From Caulobacteraceae bacterium (GTDB taxonomy: Bacteria; Pseudomonadota; Alphaproteobacteria; Caulobacterales; Caulobacteraceae), in contig JARLIQ010000125.1 of NCBI GenBank assembly GCA_031291645.1, forward strand, positions 1 to 34,066: a stretch of DNA of 34,066 nucleotides, read 5' to 3'. Made by a program: the position numbers and the translations under genes. Under the pieces are notes generated by a model. That model saw only the letters and a list, made by a program, of their open reading frames with translations. It made no database searches and was not told where the DNA came from. Shown here piece by piece: positions 24,765-34,066 of this stretch. How positions within the stretch are numbered: the stretch's first letter is position 1; each line of letters starts with the position of its first letter.

Positions 24765-25877
24765 ATGACCGACCTCACTACATTGGAATCCGACCTGGCC
24801 GCCCAGGTCGCCGCGGCGGGCGACCTCGCCGCGCTGGAAGCCGTGCGCGTGGCCGCGCTGGGCAAGACCGGCCAGGTCTCGCTGCTGCTGAAGTCCCTGG
24901 GCGCGATGAGCCCGGACGAGCGGCGCGAACGCGGCCCCCTGATCAACGGCCTGCGCGACCGGCTGACGGCGCTGATCGCCGGGCGCCGCGCCACCCTGGA
25001 GGCCGCCGCGCTGGAGGCCCAGCTCGCCGCCGAGCGCGTCGACCTGACCCTGCCCGCGCCGCCGCGCCGCAAGGGCTCGGTCCACCCCACCATGCAGGTG
25101 ATGGACGAGATGATCGCCGTCTTCGCCGAGATGGGCTTCTCGGTCGCCGAGGGCCCGGACATCGAGGACGACTTCCACAACTTCACCGGCCTGAACTTCC
25201 CGCCGCGCCACCCGGCGCGCGAGATGCACGACACCTTCTTCTTCGGCCCCGGCGAGGACGGCGAGCGCAAGCTGCTGCGCACCCACACCAGCCCCATCCA
25301 GGTGCGGGTGATGCGGCAGACCAACGAAAAGCCGGCCGCGCCGCAGTGGGCGTCGGGCCAGGCGCCGCCGATCCGCATCATCGGCCCCGGCCGCACCTAT
25401 CGCTGCGACAGCGACCGCACGCACACGCCGATGTTCCACCAGATGGAGGGCCTGGTGATCGACAGGAACATCCACATGGGCCACCTGAAGTGGACGCTGG
25501 ACGCCTTCTGCCGGCGCTTCTTCGAGACCGACGCGGTGGTCACGCGCTTCCGCCCGCACCACTTCCCCTTCACCGAGCCCTCGGCGGAGATGGACGTGCA
25601 GTGCGACCGCTCCGGCGGCTCGGTGAAGATCGGCGAGGGCTCGGACTGGCTGGAGATCCTGGGCGGCGGCATGGTGCACCCGAACATCCTGCGCACCTGT
25701 GGCCTGGATCCCGACGAGTGGCAAGGCTTCGCCTTCGGCATGGGCATCGACCGGCTGGGGATGCTGAAGTACGGCATGCCCGACCTGCGCGAGGTGTTCG
25801 GCGCGGATGTGCGCTGGCTGGCGCACTACGGCTTCTCGGCCTTCCAGGCGCCCAACCTGGCCAGCGGCCTGAGCTGA
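24765..25877 (+). CDS. pheS: Phenylalanyl-tRNA synthetase alpha subunit
   Basis: A 370-residue class II synthetase catalytic subunit that charges tRNA-Phe as an alpha2beta2 enzyme. An N-terminal coiled coil (about 1-95) binds tRNA. The catalytic domain has [47 protein letters not shown] (motif 2 region), [16 protein letters not shown] and the motif 3 region [18 protein letters not shown]. The proteobacterial length is normal, allowing for a short insertion near 160-195 ([15 protein letters not shown]). pheT follows after 10 bases. Confidence 0.97.
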   Translation: MTDLTTLESDLAAQVAAAGDLAALEAVRVAALGKTGQVSLLLKSLGAMSPDERRERGPLINGLRDRLTALIAGRRATLEAAALEAQLAAERVDLTLPAPPRRKGSVHPTMQVMDEMIAVFAEMGFSVAEGPDIEDDFHNFTGLNFPPRHPAREMHDTFFFGPGEDGERKLLRTHTSPIQVRVMRQTNEKPAAPQWASGQAPPIRIIGPGRTYRCDSDRTHTPMFHQMEGLVIDRNIHMGHLKWTLDAFCRRFFETDAVVTRFRPHHFPFTEPSAEMDVQCDRSGGSVKIGEGSDWLEILGGGMVHPNILRTCGLDPDEWQGFAFGMGIDRLGMLKYGMPDLREVFGADVRWLAHYGFSAFQAPNLASGLS

Positions 25878-25887
25878 GGGGGACACG

Positions 25888-28278
25888 ATGAAATTCACCC
25901 TCTCCTGGCTCAAGGAACACCTCGACACCACGGCGAGCGTCGCCGAGGTGGCCGACGCCATGACCATGGCCGGGCTCGAGGTCGAGCACGTCGCCGACCC
26001 CGCCGCCAAGCTCGCCGTCTTCTCGGTCGCCAAGATCGTCGAGGCGGTCCAGCACCCGAACGCCGACCGCCTGCGCGTCTGCCAGGTGGACACCAGGGAC
26101 GGGCGCAAGGAGATCGTCTGCGGGGCGCCCAACGCGCGGGCGGGCCTGACGACCATCTACGCCCCGATCGGCGCCTACATCCCCGGGACCGGCGTCACCC
26201 TGGAGCCGCGGCCCGTGCGCGGCGTCGTCTCCAACGGCATGCTGTGCTCGGCGGCCGAGCTGGAGACCGCCAGCGAGTCTGACGGCATCCTGGAACTGCC
26301 CGACGCCCTGCCCGTCGGCGCCAGCGCCGCCGAGGCCCTGGGCCTGGAGGCCGTGATCGACTTCGAGGTCACGCCCAACCGGCCCGACTGGCTGGGGGTC
26401 TCCGGCATCGCCCGCGACCTGTCCGCCGCGGGCCTGGGGCGGCTGAAGGACGCGCCGATCGAGCCGGTCGCGGGCGCCTTCCCCTGCCCGATCGACATCC
26501 GGCTCGACGGCTCGGACGCCTGCCCGGCCTTCGCCGGCCGGCTGATCCGCAGCGTCAGGAACGGCCCCTCGCCCGCCTGGCTGCAGGCGCGCCTGGTCTC
26601 GATCGGCCTTCGCCCGATCAACGCCCTGGTCGACGTCACCAACCTGATCACCTACGACCGCGCCCGCCCGCTGCACGTCTATGACGCGGGCAAGCTGGTC
26701 GGCGGCTTCGTTGAGGCCCGGCTGGGCCGCGAGGGCGAGCAGGTCGAGGCCCTGGACGGGCGGACCTATGCGGTGACGCCGGAAATCTGCGTCATCGCCG
26801 ACGGTTCGGGCTCGATCGGCCTGGGCGGGGTGATGGGCGGCGAGACCACCGGCTGCTCGAACGAGACCACCGACGTCTTCCTCGAGTGCGCCTGGTTCGA
26901 CCCGATCCGCACGGCCCAGACCGGGCGGACCACCGGCATCGCCTCCGACGCCCAGTACCGCTTCGCGCGCGGGGTCGACAGCGGCTTCGTCCTGCCCGGC
27001 ATCGAGCTGGCCACCCGGCTGATCCTGTCGCTGTGCGGCGGCGAGGCGTCCGAGGTGCGGCTGGCCGGCCAGCTTCCGCCGTCGCCGAAGGCGATCGCCT
27101 TCGACCCCGACTACGTGCGCCGCCTGGCCGGGCTGGAGCAGCCGCGCGAGCGGACGTTGGAAATTCTTACGAAGCTCGGATTTTCTTACGAAAACAATGG
27201 CGCGTACCTGACCGTTCAACCGCCGACCTGGCGGCGCGACGTCGACGGCAAGGCCGACCTGGTCGAGGAAGTGGCCCGCATCGCCGGCTATGGCGCCCTG
27301 CCGGCGACGCCCTTGCCGCCCCTGCCCCGCCCGGCGGGCGGGGTGCTGACCGTGCGCCAGTCGCGCGCCCGCACCGCGCGCCGGGCGCTGGCCGCCATGG
27401 GCTACGCCGAGGCCGTGACCTGGTCCTTCACCGCCCGCGCGGTCGCCGAGGCCTTCGGCGGCGGCCAGGCCGAGCTGGTGCTGGACAATCCGATCGCGCC
27501 CGAACTCGACACCATGCGCCCGTCGATCCTGCCGACCCTGATCGACGCGGCCGGTCGCAACGCCAAACGCGGCTTCGCCGACGTGGCGCTGTTCGAGATC
27601 GGCCCGGTCTTCTCCGGCGACCGGCCCCAGGACCAGCGCACCGCGATCACCGCCATCCTGGCCCCCCACCCGCCCCGCCGCTGGGACGGGGCGGCGAGCG
27701 ACGACCTGTTCGCGCTGAAGGGCGACCTGATGGCCCTCTTGGACGAGATCGGCGCGCCCGCCGGCTCGCTGCAGGTGGCGCAGGGCTCGGCTGCGCCCTG
27801 GTGGCGTCCGGGCCAGTCGGCGCGGCTGCAGCTCGGCCCCAAGGCCGTGCTGGCCGAGTTCGGCGCCCTGCACCCGAGCGTGCTCAAGGCGCTGGACGTC
27901 GAGGGCCCGGTCTACGGCTTCGAGATCTGGCTGGAAGCCATCCCCGAGCCCAAGCGCAAGGCGGTCAAGACCCGCCCGGCGCTGGAGCTGTCGCCGCTGA
28001 TGCCGCTGTCGCGCGACTTCGCCTTCGTGGTCGACGACGGCGTCGCCGCCGGCGACCTGGTGCGGGCGGTCCAGGGCGCGGACAAGGCGCTGATCGCCCA
28101 GGCGCGGGTGTTCGACGTCTACGCCGGCCCGGGCGTTCCGGAGGGATCGAAGTCCCTGGCGGTCGAGGTGGCGATCCAGCCGCGCGACCACACCCTGACC
28201 GACGCCGAGATCGAGACCCTGTCGGCCCGGATCGTCGCCGCGGCGGAAAAGGCGGTCAGAGCCCGGCTGCGCAGCTGA
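25888..28278 (+). CDS. pheT: Phenylalanyl-tRNA synthetase beta subunit
   Basis: A 796-residue partner of PheS. Domains in order: N-terminal [14 protein letters not shown], a tRNA-binding OB fold (about 40-150, with [11 protein letters not shown]), the B3/B4 editing domain (about 210-390, with [11 protein letters not shown]), B5 (about 400-475), the catalytic-like core (about 490-690), and the C-terminal anticodon-binding FDX-ACB domain (about 700-796, [18 protein letters not shown]). GAGGGG precedes the ATG at 25888. One AT-richer patch near 27165-27200 (residues around 427-437) is the only local change in base use and does not disturb the frame. Confidence 0.97.
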   Translation: MKFTLSWLKEHLDTTASVAEVADAMTMAGLEVEHVADPAAKLAVFSVAKIVEAVQHPNADRLRVCQVDTRDGRKEIVCGAPNARAGLTTIYAPIGAYIPGTGVTLEPRPVRGVVSNGMLCSAAELETASESDGILELPDALPVGASAAEALGLEAVIDFEVTPNRPDWLGVSGIARDLSAAGLGRLKDAPIEPVAGAFPCPIDIRLDGSDACPAFAGRLIRSVRNGPSPAWLQARLVSIGLRPINALVDVTNLITYDRARPLHVYDAGKLVGGFVEARLGREGEQVEALDGRTYAVTPEICVIADGSGSIGLGGVMGGETTGCSNETTDVFLECAWFDPIRTAQTGRTTGIASDAQYRFARGVDSGFVLPGIELATRLILSLCGGEASEVRLAGQLPPSPKAIAFDPDYVRRLAGLEQPRERTLEILTKLGFSYENNGAYLTVQPPTWRRDVDGKADLVEEVARIAGYGALPATPLPPLPRPAGGVLTVRQSRARTARRALAAMGYAEAVTWSFTARAVAEAFGGGQAELVLDNPIAPELDTMRPSILPTLIDAAGRNAKRGFADVALFEIGPVFSGDRPQDQRTAITAILAPHPPRRWDGAASDDLFALKGDLMALLDEIGAPAGSLQVAQGSAAPWWRPGQSARLQLGPKAVLAEFGALHPSVLKALDVEGPVYGFEIWLEAIPEPKRKAVKTRPALELSPLMPLSRDFAFVVDDGVAAGDLVRAVQGADKALIAQARVFDVYAGPGVPEGSKSLAVEVAIQPRDHTLTDAEIETLSARIVAAAEKAVRARLRS

Positions 28279-28303
28279 GCCCGACCGTCCCCCACGGAGG
28301 CTG

Positions 28304-30277
28304 CTAGAACTCCTCCCAGCCGTCGACCGCGGGCGCGGCGGCGGTGCGGCCGCGCGCGAAGGCCGCGATCTTGGCCTTGGCGGCGGCGAAGGCCTTCGGC
28401 GCCGCCTCGCGCGGGGCCTGCGGCGTCGCCTGGGCCCCGGTCTTGAAGCGACCGACCAGATGGGCGAGCTCGACGGCCTCCGACCGCATGTTGGCCGCGG
28501 CGGCGGTCGCCTGCTCGACCATGGCGGCGTTCTGCTGGGTGACCTGGTCCATCTGGTTGACCGCGGTGTTCACCTGTTCGAGGCCGACGGCCTGCTCCTG
28601 GGCGGAGCGGGCGATGTCGGTGACCAGGCCGTCGATCTCGGCCACCTTGACGACGATGCCGCTCAGGGCCTCGCCGGTGTCGCCGACCAGGCGCACGCCC
28701 CGCTCGACCTGGGACGAGCTGGCGGCGATCAGGGTCTTGATCTCCTTGGCGGCCTCGGCCGAGCGCTGGGCGAGCGCGCGCACCTCCTGGGCCACCACCG
28801 CGAACCCGCGGCCGGCGTCGCCCGCGCGGGCCGCCTCGACCCCCGCGTTCAGGGCCAAGAGGTTGGTCTGGAAGGCGATCTCGTCGATCACCCCGATGAT
28901 CTGGGTGATCTGGCCCGAGCTCTGTTCGATCTCGCCCATGGCCGAGACCGCCTCGCGCACCACCTCGCCCGAGCGGATCGCGTCCGTGCGGGCGCTGGTG
29001 ACCACCACGGCGGCCTGCTGGGCGCCGCCGGCGCTGCGCTTGACCGTGGCGGTGATCTCGTCGAGGGCGGCGGCCGTCTCCTCCAGGCTCGCGGCCTGCT
29101 GCTCGGTGCGCCGCGACAGGTCGTCGGAGGCGCTGGAGATCTCGTCCGAGCCGCTGCGGATGCCGCCCGTCGCCGCGGCGATCGAGCCCATGGCCTCGCG
29201 CAGGGCGGCCACGGCGCTGTTGAAGTCGGCGCGCAGCTGCTCGTACTCGGCGGCGAAGGGCTCGCTCACCGCATAGGTCAGGTCGCCCGCGGACAGCTTG
29301 GCCAGGCCCTCGGCCAGGGCCTCGACCACCCGGGCCTGCGCGGCGGCGGCGGCGGCGCGGTCGGCCTCGTTGCGCCGGCGCTCCTGTTCGGCCCCGCTGC
29401 GTTCGTCGGCGGCCTGTCGCTCGAGGCGGACCTTGGCGACGGCCGCGTCCTTGAAGGCCAGCACCGCGGCCGCCATCTCGCCGACCTCGTCCCGGCGCCC
29501 GACGGCCGGCACCTCGATCGCGTGGTCGCCGGCGGCCAGGGCGCGCATGGTGTCGGTCATCTGGCGCACCGGCCGGGCGATCATCCGCGCCAGCAGCCAG
29601 CCCATCAGGCCGGACAGGGCGATGGCCAGGGCGACCCCGCCGATCAGGGCGACGCGCGAGCCGGCCACCGCCCGGTTCTCGGAGACCTCGCGTTCGGCCA
29701 GGAGCTGGTGCTCGGCGTCCTCGAACGCCTTCACGGCGCCCTTGAAGGCGTCGGTGTCCCGCCGGTTGACCCCGGCGTTGATGATCGCCAGCGCCTGGCC
29801 CACGGTGGCGGGATCGCCGCCCAGCTTGATTTCGGGCTGGACGGCCTCGGCGTAGTCCGCCGCCGCGGCGCGGGCGATCGCCTCGAGCCGGCTCCTCTGG
29901 TCCGGCGAGCGGACCAGGCCGCGCAACCCGGCCAGCCCGTCTTCGACCTTCTGGTAGTCGGCCTCGGCGCCCGCGGCGTAGGTCGCGTCATGGGTCAGCA
30001 GGAAGCCGCGCAACTGCGACGACAGGTCGAGCATCGACTTGGTCGAATCGTCGACCCGCGACAGCACCGCCTGGGAGTGGTTGGCCTCTTCGGTCGTGGT
30101 CTCGATGATCGAGAGGTTGACCAGCACCACCCCCGCCACGGCGCACAATCCAAGGATGATTACGGCGAACGCCACTACCAACTTACGCGAGATTTTCCAG
30201 TCTTCCACGAATTTCCGCTCCGTCGCAGAGAGTTCCCCCATCCAGGCGGCGAATTCGACGAGAATAGAATTTTCCAT
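28304..30277 (-). CDS. Methyl-accepting chemotaxis protein
   Basis: A 657-residue chemoreceptor when started at ATG 30277; ATG 30241 (645 residues) is possible. TM1 spans about 33-58, and the periplasmic part (about 59-205) has LSSQLRGFLLTHDATY, resembling CHASE3 or four-helix sensor domains. TM2 is about 208-230, HAMP about 231-283, and a second HAMP-like segment precedes the signalling domain. The hairpin tip IDEIAFQTNLLALNAGVEAARAGDAGRGFAVVAQEVR is canonical. The C-terminus ends GWEEF, matching the xWxxF tether that recruits CheR or CheB in other receptors. No che or flagellar gene is nearby. The signal sensed is unknown. It is convergent with pheT. Confidence 0.92.
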   Translation of the reverse strand: MENSILVEFAAWMGELSATERKFVEDWKISRKLVVAFAVIILGLCAVAGVVLVNLSIIETTTEEANHSQAVLSRVDDSTKSMLDLSSQLRGFLLTHDATYAAGAEADYQKVEDGLAGLRGLVRSPDQRSRLEAIARAAAADYAEAVQPEIKLGGDPATVGQALAIINAGVNRRDTDAFKGAVKAFEDAEHQLLAEREVSENRAVAGSRVALIGGVALAIALSGLMGWLLARMIARPVRQMTDTMRALAAGDHAIEVPAVGRRDEVGEMAAAVLAFKDAAVAKVRLERQAADERSGAEQERRRNEADRAAAAAAQARVVEALAEGLAKLSAGDLTYAVSEPFAAEYEQLRADFNSAVAALREAMGSIAAATGGIRSGSDEISSASDDLSRRTEQQAASLEETAAALDEITATVKRSAGGAQQAAVVVTSARTDAIRSGEVVREAVSAMGEIEQSSGQITQIIGVIDEIAFQTNLLALNAGVEAARAGDAGRGFAVVAQEVRALAQRSAEAAKEIKTLIAASSSQVERGVRLVGDTGEALSGIVVKVAEIDGLVTDIARSAQEQAVGLEQVNTAVNQMDQVTQQNAAMVEQATAAAANMRSEAVELAHLVGRFKTGAQATPQAPREAAPKAFAAAKAKIAAFARGRTAAAPAVDGWEEF

Positions 30278-30350
30278 TCCCCCATCGAATTCGAACCCGT
30301 TCACCGACGATAGCCTGTGGACGAACAGCGTTACTTGAAGATTAAGCCTA

Positions 30351-30377
30351 AACCGGCAAAAGAATGCTAACCGGCAA
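30351..30377. repeat. Direct repeat in the MCP-yqhA divergent region
   Basis: AACCGGCAA occurs at 30351-30359 and 30369-30377, exactly 18 bases apart, inside the most AT-rich stretch of the window (about 30260-30420). It lies upstream of both divergent genes and could be an operator. It does not fit the CtrA site TTAA-N7-TTAA. Confidence 0.38.
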
Positions 30378-30518
30378 TAATATACCTGAAAGTTGCAGTT
30401 GGCGTGCAAATACAATCGGGAGGCGCCGCGGGCCCGCGCCACGACGGCGCCGCCATCCGCCCTTGATCTCGCCTTCCGGCCGCCCTTAGCTCTGCGGGCA
30501 CTCAAGGAGCCGGCCGCC

Positions 30519-31061
30519 ATGACCACGCCCGCCACCGCCAAGCCCGCGCCGGAACGGTGGCTGGAGCGCGGCCTGTTCGCCTCGCGGTGGCTGATGGCGC
30601 CGTTCTACGTCGGCCTGGTGATCGGCCTGGCCGGCCTCCTGGCGGTGTTCGTGCAGGAACTTGTCCACGAGGTCGGCAAGGTGGTCCAGAGCGGCCGGGC
30701 GGACGACGCGGTGGTGATGGCCCTGTCGCTGATCGACCTGTCCCTGGCCGGCAACCTCCTGCTGATCGTGATCTTCTCCGGCTACGAGAACTTCGTCTCC
30801 AAGATCGACGTCGGCGAGCACCAGGACCGGCCCGACTGGATGGGCACGCTGGATTTCACCGGCCTGAAGATGAAGCTGATCGCCTCCATCGTGGCGATCT
30901 CGGCCGTAGCCCTGCTGCGGGCCTTCATGGCCCTGGCCGAACAGGGCGCCGAACCCGACACGGCCAAGCTGGGCTGGATGGTCGGCCTGCACCTGACCTT
31001 CGTGGTCTCCGGGGTGATGATGGCCCTGATGGACTGGCTGGCGCAGAAGTCGGGACATTGA
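30519..31061 (+). CDS. UPF0114 / YqhA-family membrane protein
   Basis: A 180-residue inner-membrane protein of the YqhA (TIGR00645) family. Hydrophobic segments lie at about 25-47 (APFYVGLVIGLAGLLAVFVQEL), 62-86 (SLIDLSLAGNLLLIVIFSGYENFV), 112-134 and 146-170. The conserved SGYENFVSKID and DWMGTLDFTGLKMKLIASIVAISAV are diagnostic. The ATG at 30519 follows AAGGAG by about 9 bases. The biochemical function of the family is not established; an ion or redox-related role has been suggested but I cannot support it here. It is divergent from the chemoreceptor. Confidence 0.88.
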   Translation: MTTPATAKPAPERWLERGLFASRWLMAPFYVGLVIGLAGLLAVFVQELVHEVGKVVQSGRADDAVVMALSLIDLSLAGNLLLIVIFSGYENFVSKIDVGEHQDRPDWMGTLDFTGLKMKLIASIVAISAVALLRAFMALAEQGAEPDTAKLGWMVGLHLTFVVSGVMMALMDWLAQKSGH

Positions 31062-31131
31062 GCCCCTGCCCGCTTGACGCCCGCTGCGGCGGGAGAGCCC
31101 TGATAGCCACCCCAAAAGCTGGAGCCCGCCC

Positions 31132-31590
31132 ATGGAGATCAACGGCGTCGCGCACATCTTCATCACCGCCGGCGACTTCGAGCGCGCGCGGACCTTCTAT
31201 CGACAGCTGTTGCCGTTCCTGGGCATGAGCTGCGTGGGCGATACGGAGGCGACCTATTACTGCGTGGGCGGGCGGACCGGGTTCGGGGTGCATGCGCCGC
31301 CGCCGGGACGCGGCGGCGGGCGGTTCGAGCAGGGCGGCGTCGGTCTGCACCACATCTGCTTCCGCGCCCGCAGCCGCCAGGACGTCGACGAGGCCCACGC
31401 CTTCCTGACCGGCATCGGCGCGAGCATCGTCCATGGCCCGCAGGACGACCAGTACGCGCCCGGCTACTATTCGATCCTGTTCGAGGACCCGGACGGGGTG
31501 CGGCTGGAGATCAACCACGTGCCCGGCCGCGGCCTCCTGAACGAGGACGGCCCGCGCGCCGTGGGCCAAGCCCTCGGGTACGGCGCCTAG
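31132..31590 (+). CDS. VOC-superfamily (glyoxalase/dioxygenase-fold) protein
   Basis: A 152-residue single-domain VOC protein with two beta-alpha-beta-beta-beta modules. The likely metal ligands are H8 (VAHIFIT), H73 or H74 (GLHHICFR) and E126 (GVRLEINHV). The segments DFERARTFYRQLLPFLGM and YYSILFEDPDGVRLEI are standard. The family includes glyoxalase I, extradiol dioxygenases, fosfomycin-resistance proteins and epimerases; nothing here decides between them, and a metal-dependent lyase or isomerase is most likely. It is convergent with the DUF1134 gene, the two stops sharing CTAG at 31587-31590. Confidence 0.82.
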   Translation: MEINGVAHIFITAGDFERARTFYRQLLPFLGMSCVGDTEATYYCVGGRTGFGVHAPPPGRGGGRFEQGGVGLHHICFRARSRQDVDEAHAFLTGIGASIVHGPQDDQYAPGYYSILFEDPDGVRLEINHVPGRGLLNEDGPRAVGQALGYGA

Positions 31591-32192
31591 AACGGGATCC
31601 AGTGGCTGTCGCGGCTGTAGGCGAGATAGCCCACGTTCGCGCCCAGCCGGAAGCCGATGCCGGTGCGGATGGGGGCCAGGATGATGTCCTCGGCCCGCTG
31701 GTAGTTCACCCCCAGGCCGCCGATGAAATAGGCGCTGCCGTCCACACCGGGGAAGCGGCGGTAGATCATGTCCGGGTACTGCAGATTATAGCAGAGGGTG
31801 AACACCCGGCTGCCGTTGCCGCCGGCGTCGAAGCCGACCGAAGGGCCGCGCCAATAGACCTGCTGGGGCTTGCGGTCCTTCATGTAGAGCAGGCCCTTGC
31901 CGTAGCGCAGGCCGGCGATGAAGGCGCCCGAGGCCTCTTCGCCGGCGATGTAGCCGGTGGGCCGGCCATTGTCGTGGAAGATCTTCTCGACGATGGACCC
32001 GGCCGCCTCGGCGGTGACGCCGAAGAAGTCCGAGACCCGGTTGACCAGTTCGTCCTCGGAATAGGTCGGCGCGCGGTAGGTGGGCGCGGGCTGGGTCGGC
32101 GGGGGCATGTCGTTGCCGTCGCCGGGCTCGGCGAGGGCTCGGCCGGCGCCCAGGAAGGCGAGGCCCGAGGCGATCAGAAGACGGCGATCCAT
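31587..32192 (-). CDS. DUF1134 / EipA-type periplasmic protein
   Basis: A 201-residue exported protein. A signal peptide (about 1-21, ending GRALA) is followed by a proline-rich linker and a DUF1134 domain (about 45-201). Its diagnostic blocks include VSDFFGVTAEAAGSIVEKIF, RPTGYIAGEEASGAFIAGLRYGKG, VYWRGPSVGFDAGGNGSRVF and the C-terminal RLGANVGYLAYSRDSHWIPF. In Brucella the family member EipA is a periplasmic beta-barrel needed for envelope stress resistance, and in Caulobacter the homologue is reported to become important when O-polysaccharide is lost. That makes an envelope role likely, matching the LPS genes of this window, though they are 10 kb away. Confidence 0.88.
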   Translation of the reverse strand: MDRRLLIASGLAFLGAGRALAEPGDGNDMPPPTQPAPTYRAPTYSEDELVNRVSDFFGVTAEAAGSIVEKIFHDNGRPTGYIAGEEASGAFIAGLRYGKGLLYMKDRKPQQVYWRGPSVGFDAGGNGSRVFTLCYNLQYPDMIYRRFPGVDGSAYFIGGLGVNYQRAEDIILAPIRTGIGFRLGANVGYLAYSRDSHWIPF

Positions 32193-32323
32193 GGGTCAGG
32201 CTCCGAATCAGGACGGCTCAAGCTTCCATCCTAATGCGACCGGTTTGCGGCGCTGCGGCCAAGCTCGCCTCCCGCTGCGGCGAGGCGGGCGCCGCCCCGG
32301 GGCTCGCTCGCGGCCGGTTCTGT

Positions 32324-32331
32324 GCTAGACC
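32324..32331 (+). promoter_or_regulatory. Candidate -10 box of lepA (leaderless)
   Basis: GCTAGACC matches seven of eight positions of the Caulobacter -10 consensus GCTANAWC, and its end lies 8 bases before the lepA ATG at 32340, which has no SD. That predicts a leaderless message. The -35 region is poor, so confidence is low. Confidence 0.32.
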
Positions 32332-32339
32332 CCGGCCCC

Positions 32340-34066
<1,727 letters not shown>

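Noticed and set aside
27165-27200. A frameshift or insertion in pheT at an AT-rich patch
   Set aside because: The frame stays open and protein motifs on both sides align in order; it is a local composition change only.
25570-28191. An 873-codon minus-strand frame opposite pheS-pheT
   Set aside because: Antisense to two certain synthetase genes; composition is repetitive Gly/Arg/Ala/Asp with no domain.
30335-30380. A CtrA binding site near the chemoreceptor promoter
   Set aside because: TTAA-like and TTAG half-sites exist but spacing does not fit TTAA-N7-TTAA.
30278-30541. An N-terminal extension of the chemoreceptor by 88 residues
   Set aside because: The extension lies in AT-rich non-coding DNA and precedes the normal MCP start; no homologous segment is known to me.

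Overview
The window is a gene-dense, GC-rich (roughly 70% by eye) chromosomal stretch from an alphaproteobacterium. Gene content, codon use, promoter-like GCTANAWC boxes and frequent leaderless or weak-SD starts point to the Caulobacteraceae (Caulobacter/Phenylobacterium type). I see no rRNA, tRNA, CRISPR array, transposase, integrase or prophage gene. No gene-free stretch exceeds about 250 bases.

Layout. (1) 1-4806: an incomplete unknown protein, a lipid A-type acyltransferase, a small XRE regulator followed by a HisN-type phosphatase, a monoacylglycerol-lipase-like hydrolase and a Tat-exported methyltransferase-fold protein. (2) 4807-7621: a small heat-shock protein with a sigma32-like promoter, a ROSE-like leader and a clean terminator, then a long pentapeptide-repeat protein and phosphoglycerate mutase. 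(3) 7756-21619: an envelope-sugar region with a small membrane protein, KdsD, phosphogluco/phosphomannomutase, UDP-glucose dehydrogenase, a 47-residue membrane protein, GlmM, GlmS, GalU, a UDP-glucuronate 4-epimerase-like enzyme, a YeeZ-like SDR, an ABHD10-like hydrolase, and a GT4 and a GT9 glycosyltransferase. (4) 21630-28278: translation genes infC, rpmI, rplT, pheS and pheT, with an MFS exporter between infC and rpmI and two pairs of intergenic palindromes. (5) 28304-34066: a chemoreceptor, a YqhA/UPF0114 membrane protein, a VOC protein, a DUF1134/EipA-type periplasmic protein and lepA, which runs off the right edge.

How the genes work together. Region 3 encodes most of the route from hexose phosphates to envelope sugar donors: GlmS and GlmM make GlcN-1-P for peptidoglycan and lipid A, KdsD feeds Kdo, and phosphoglucomutase, GalU, Ugd and the epimerase form an unbroken path from glucose-6-P to UDP-galacturonate. 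In Caulobacter, lipid A is reported to carry galacturonic acid in place of phosphate, so this path, the two glycosyltransferases, the LpxL-like acyltransferase and the EipA-type protein read as one envelope theme.

The less ordinary signals are regulatory or structural: an AUU start for infC, the ROSE-like hsp20 leader, a hairpin ending at the base before the hisN start codon, the small ORF at 12051-12194, the interrupted infC-rpmI-rplT order, the intergenic palindromes, and a duplicated cap motif in the pentapeptide protein. I found no clearly new multi-gene system.
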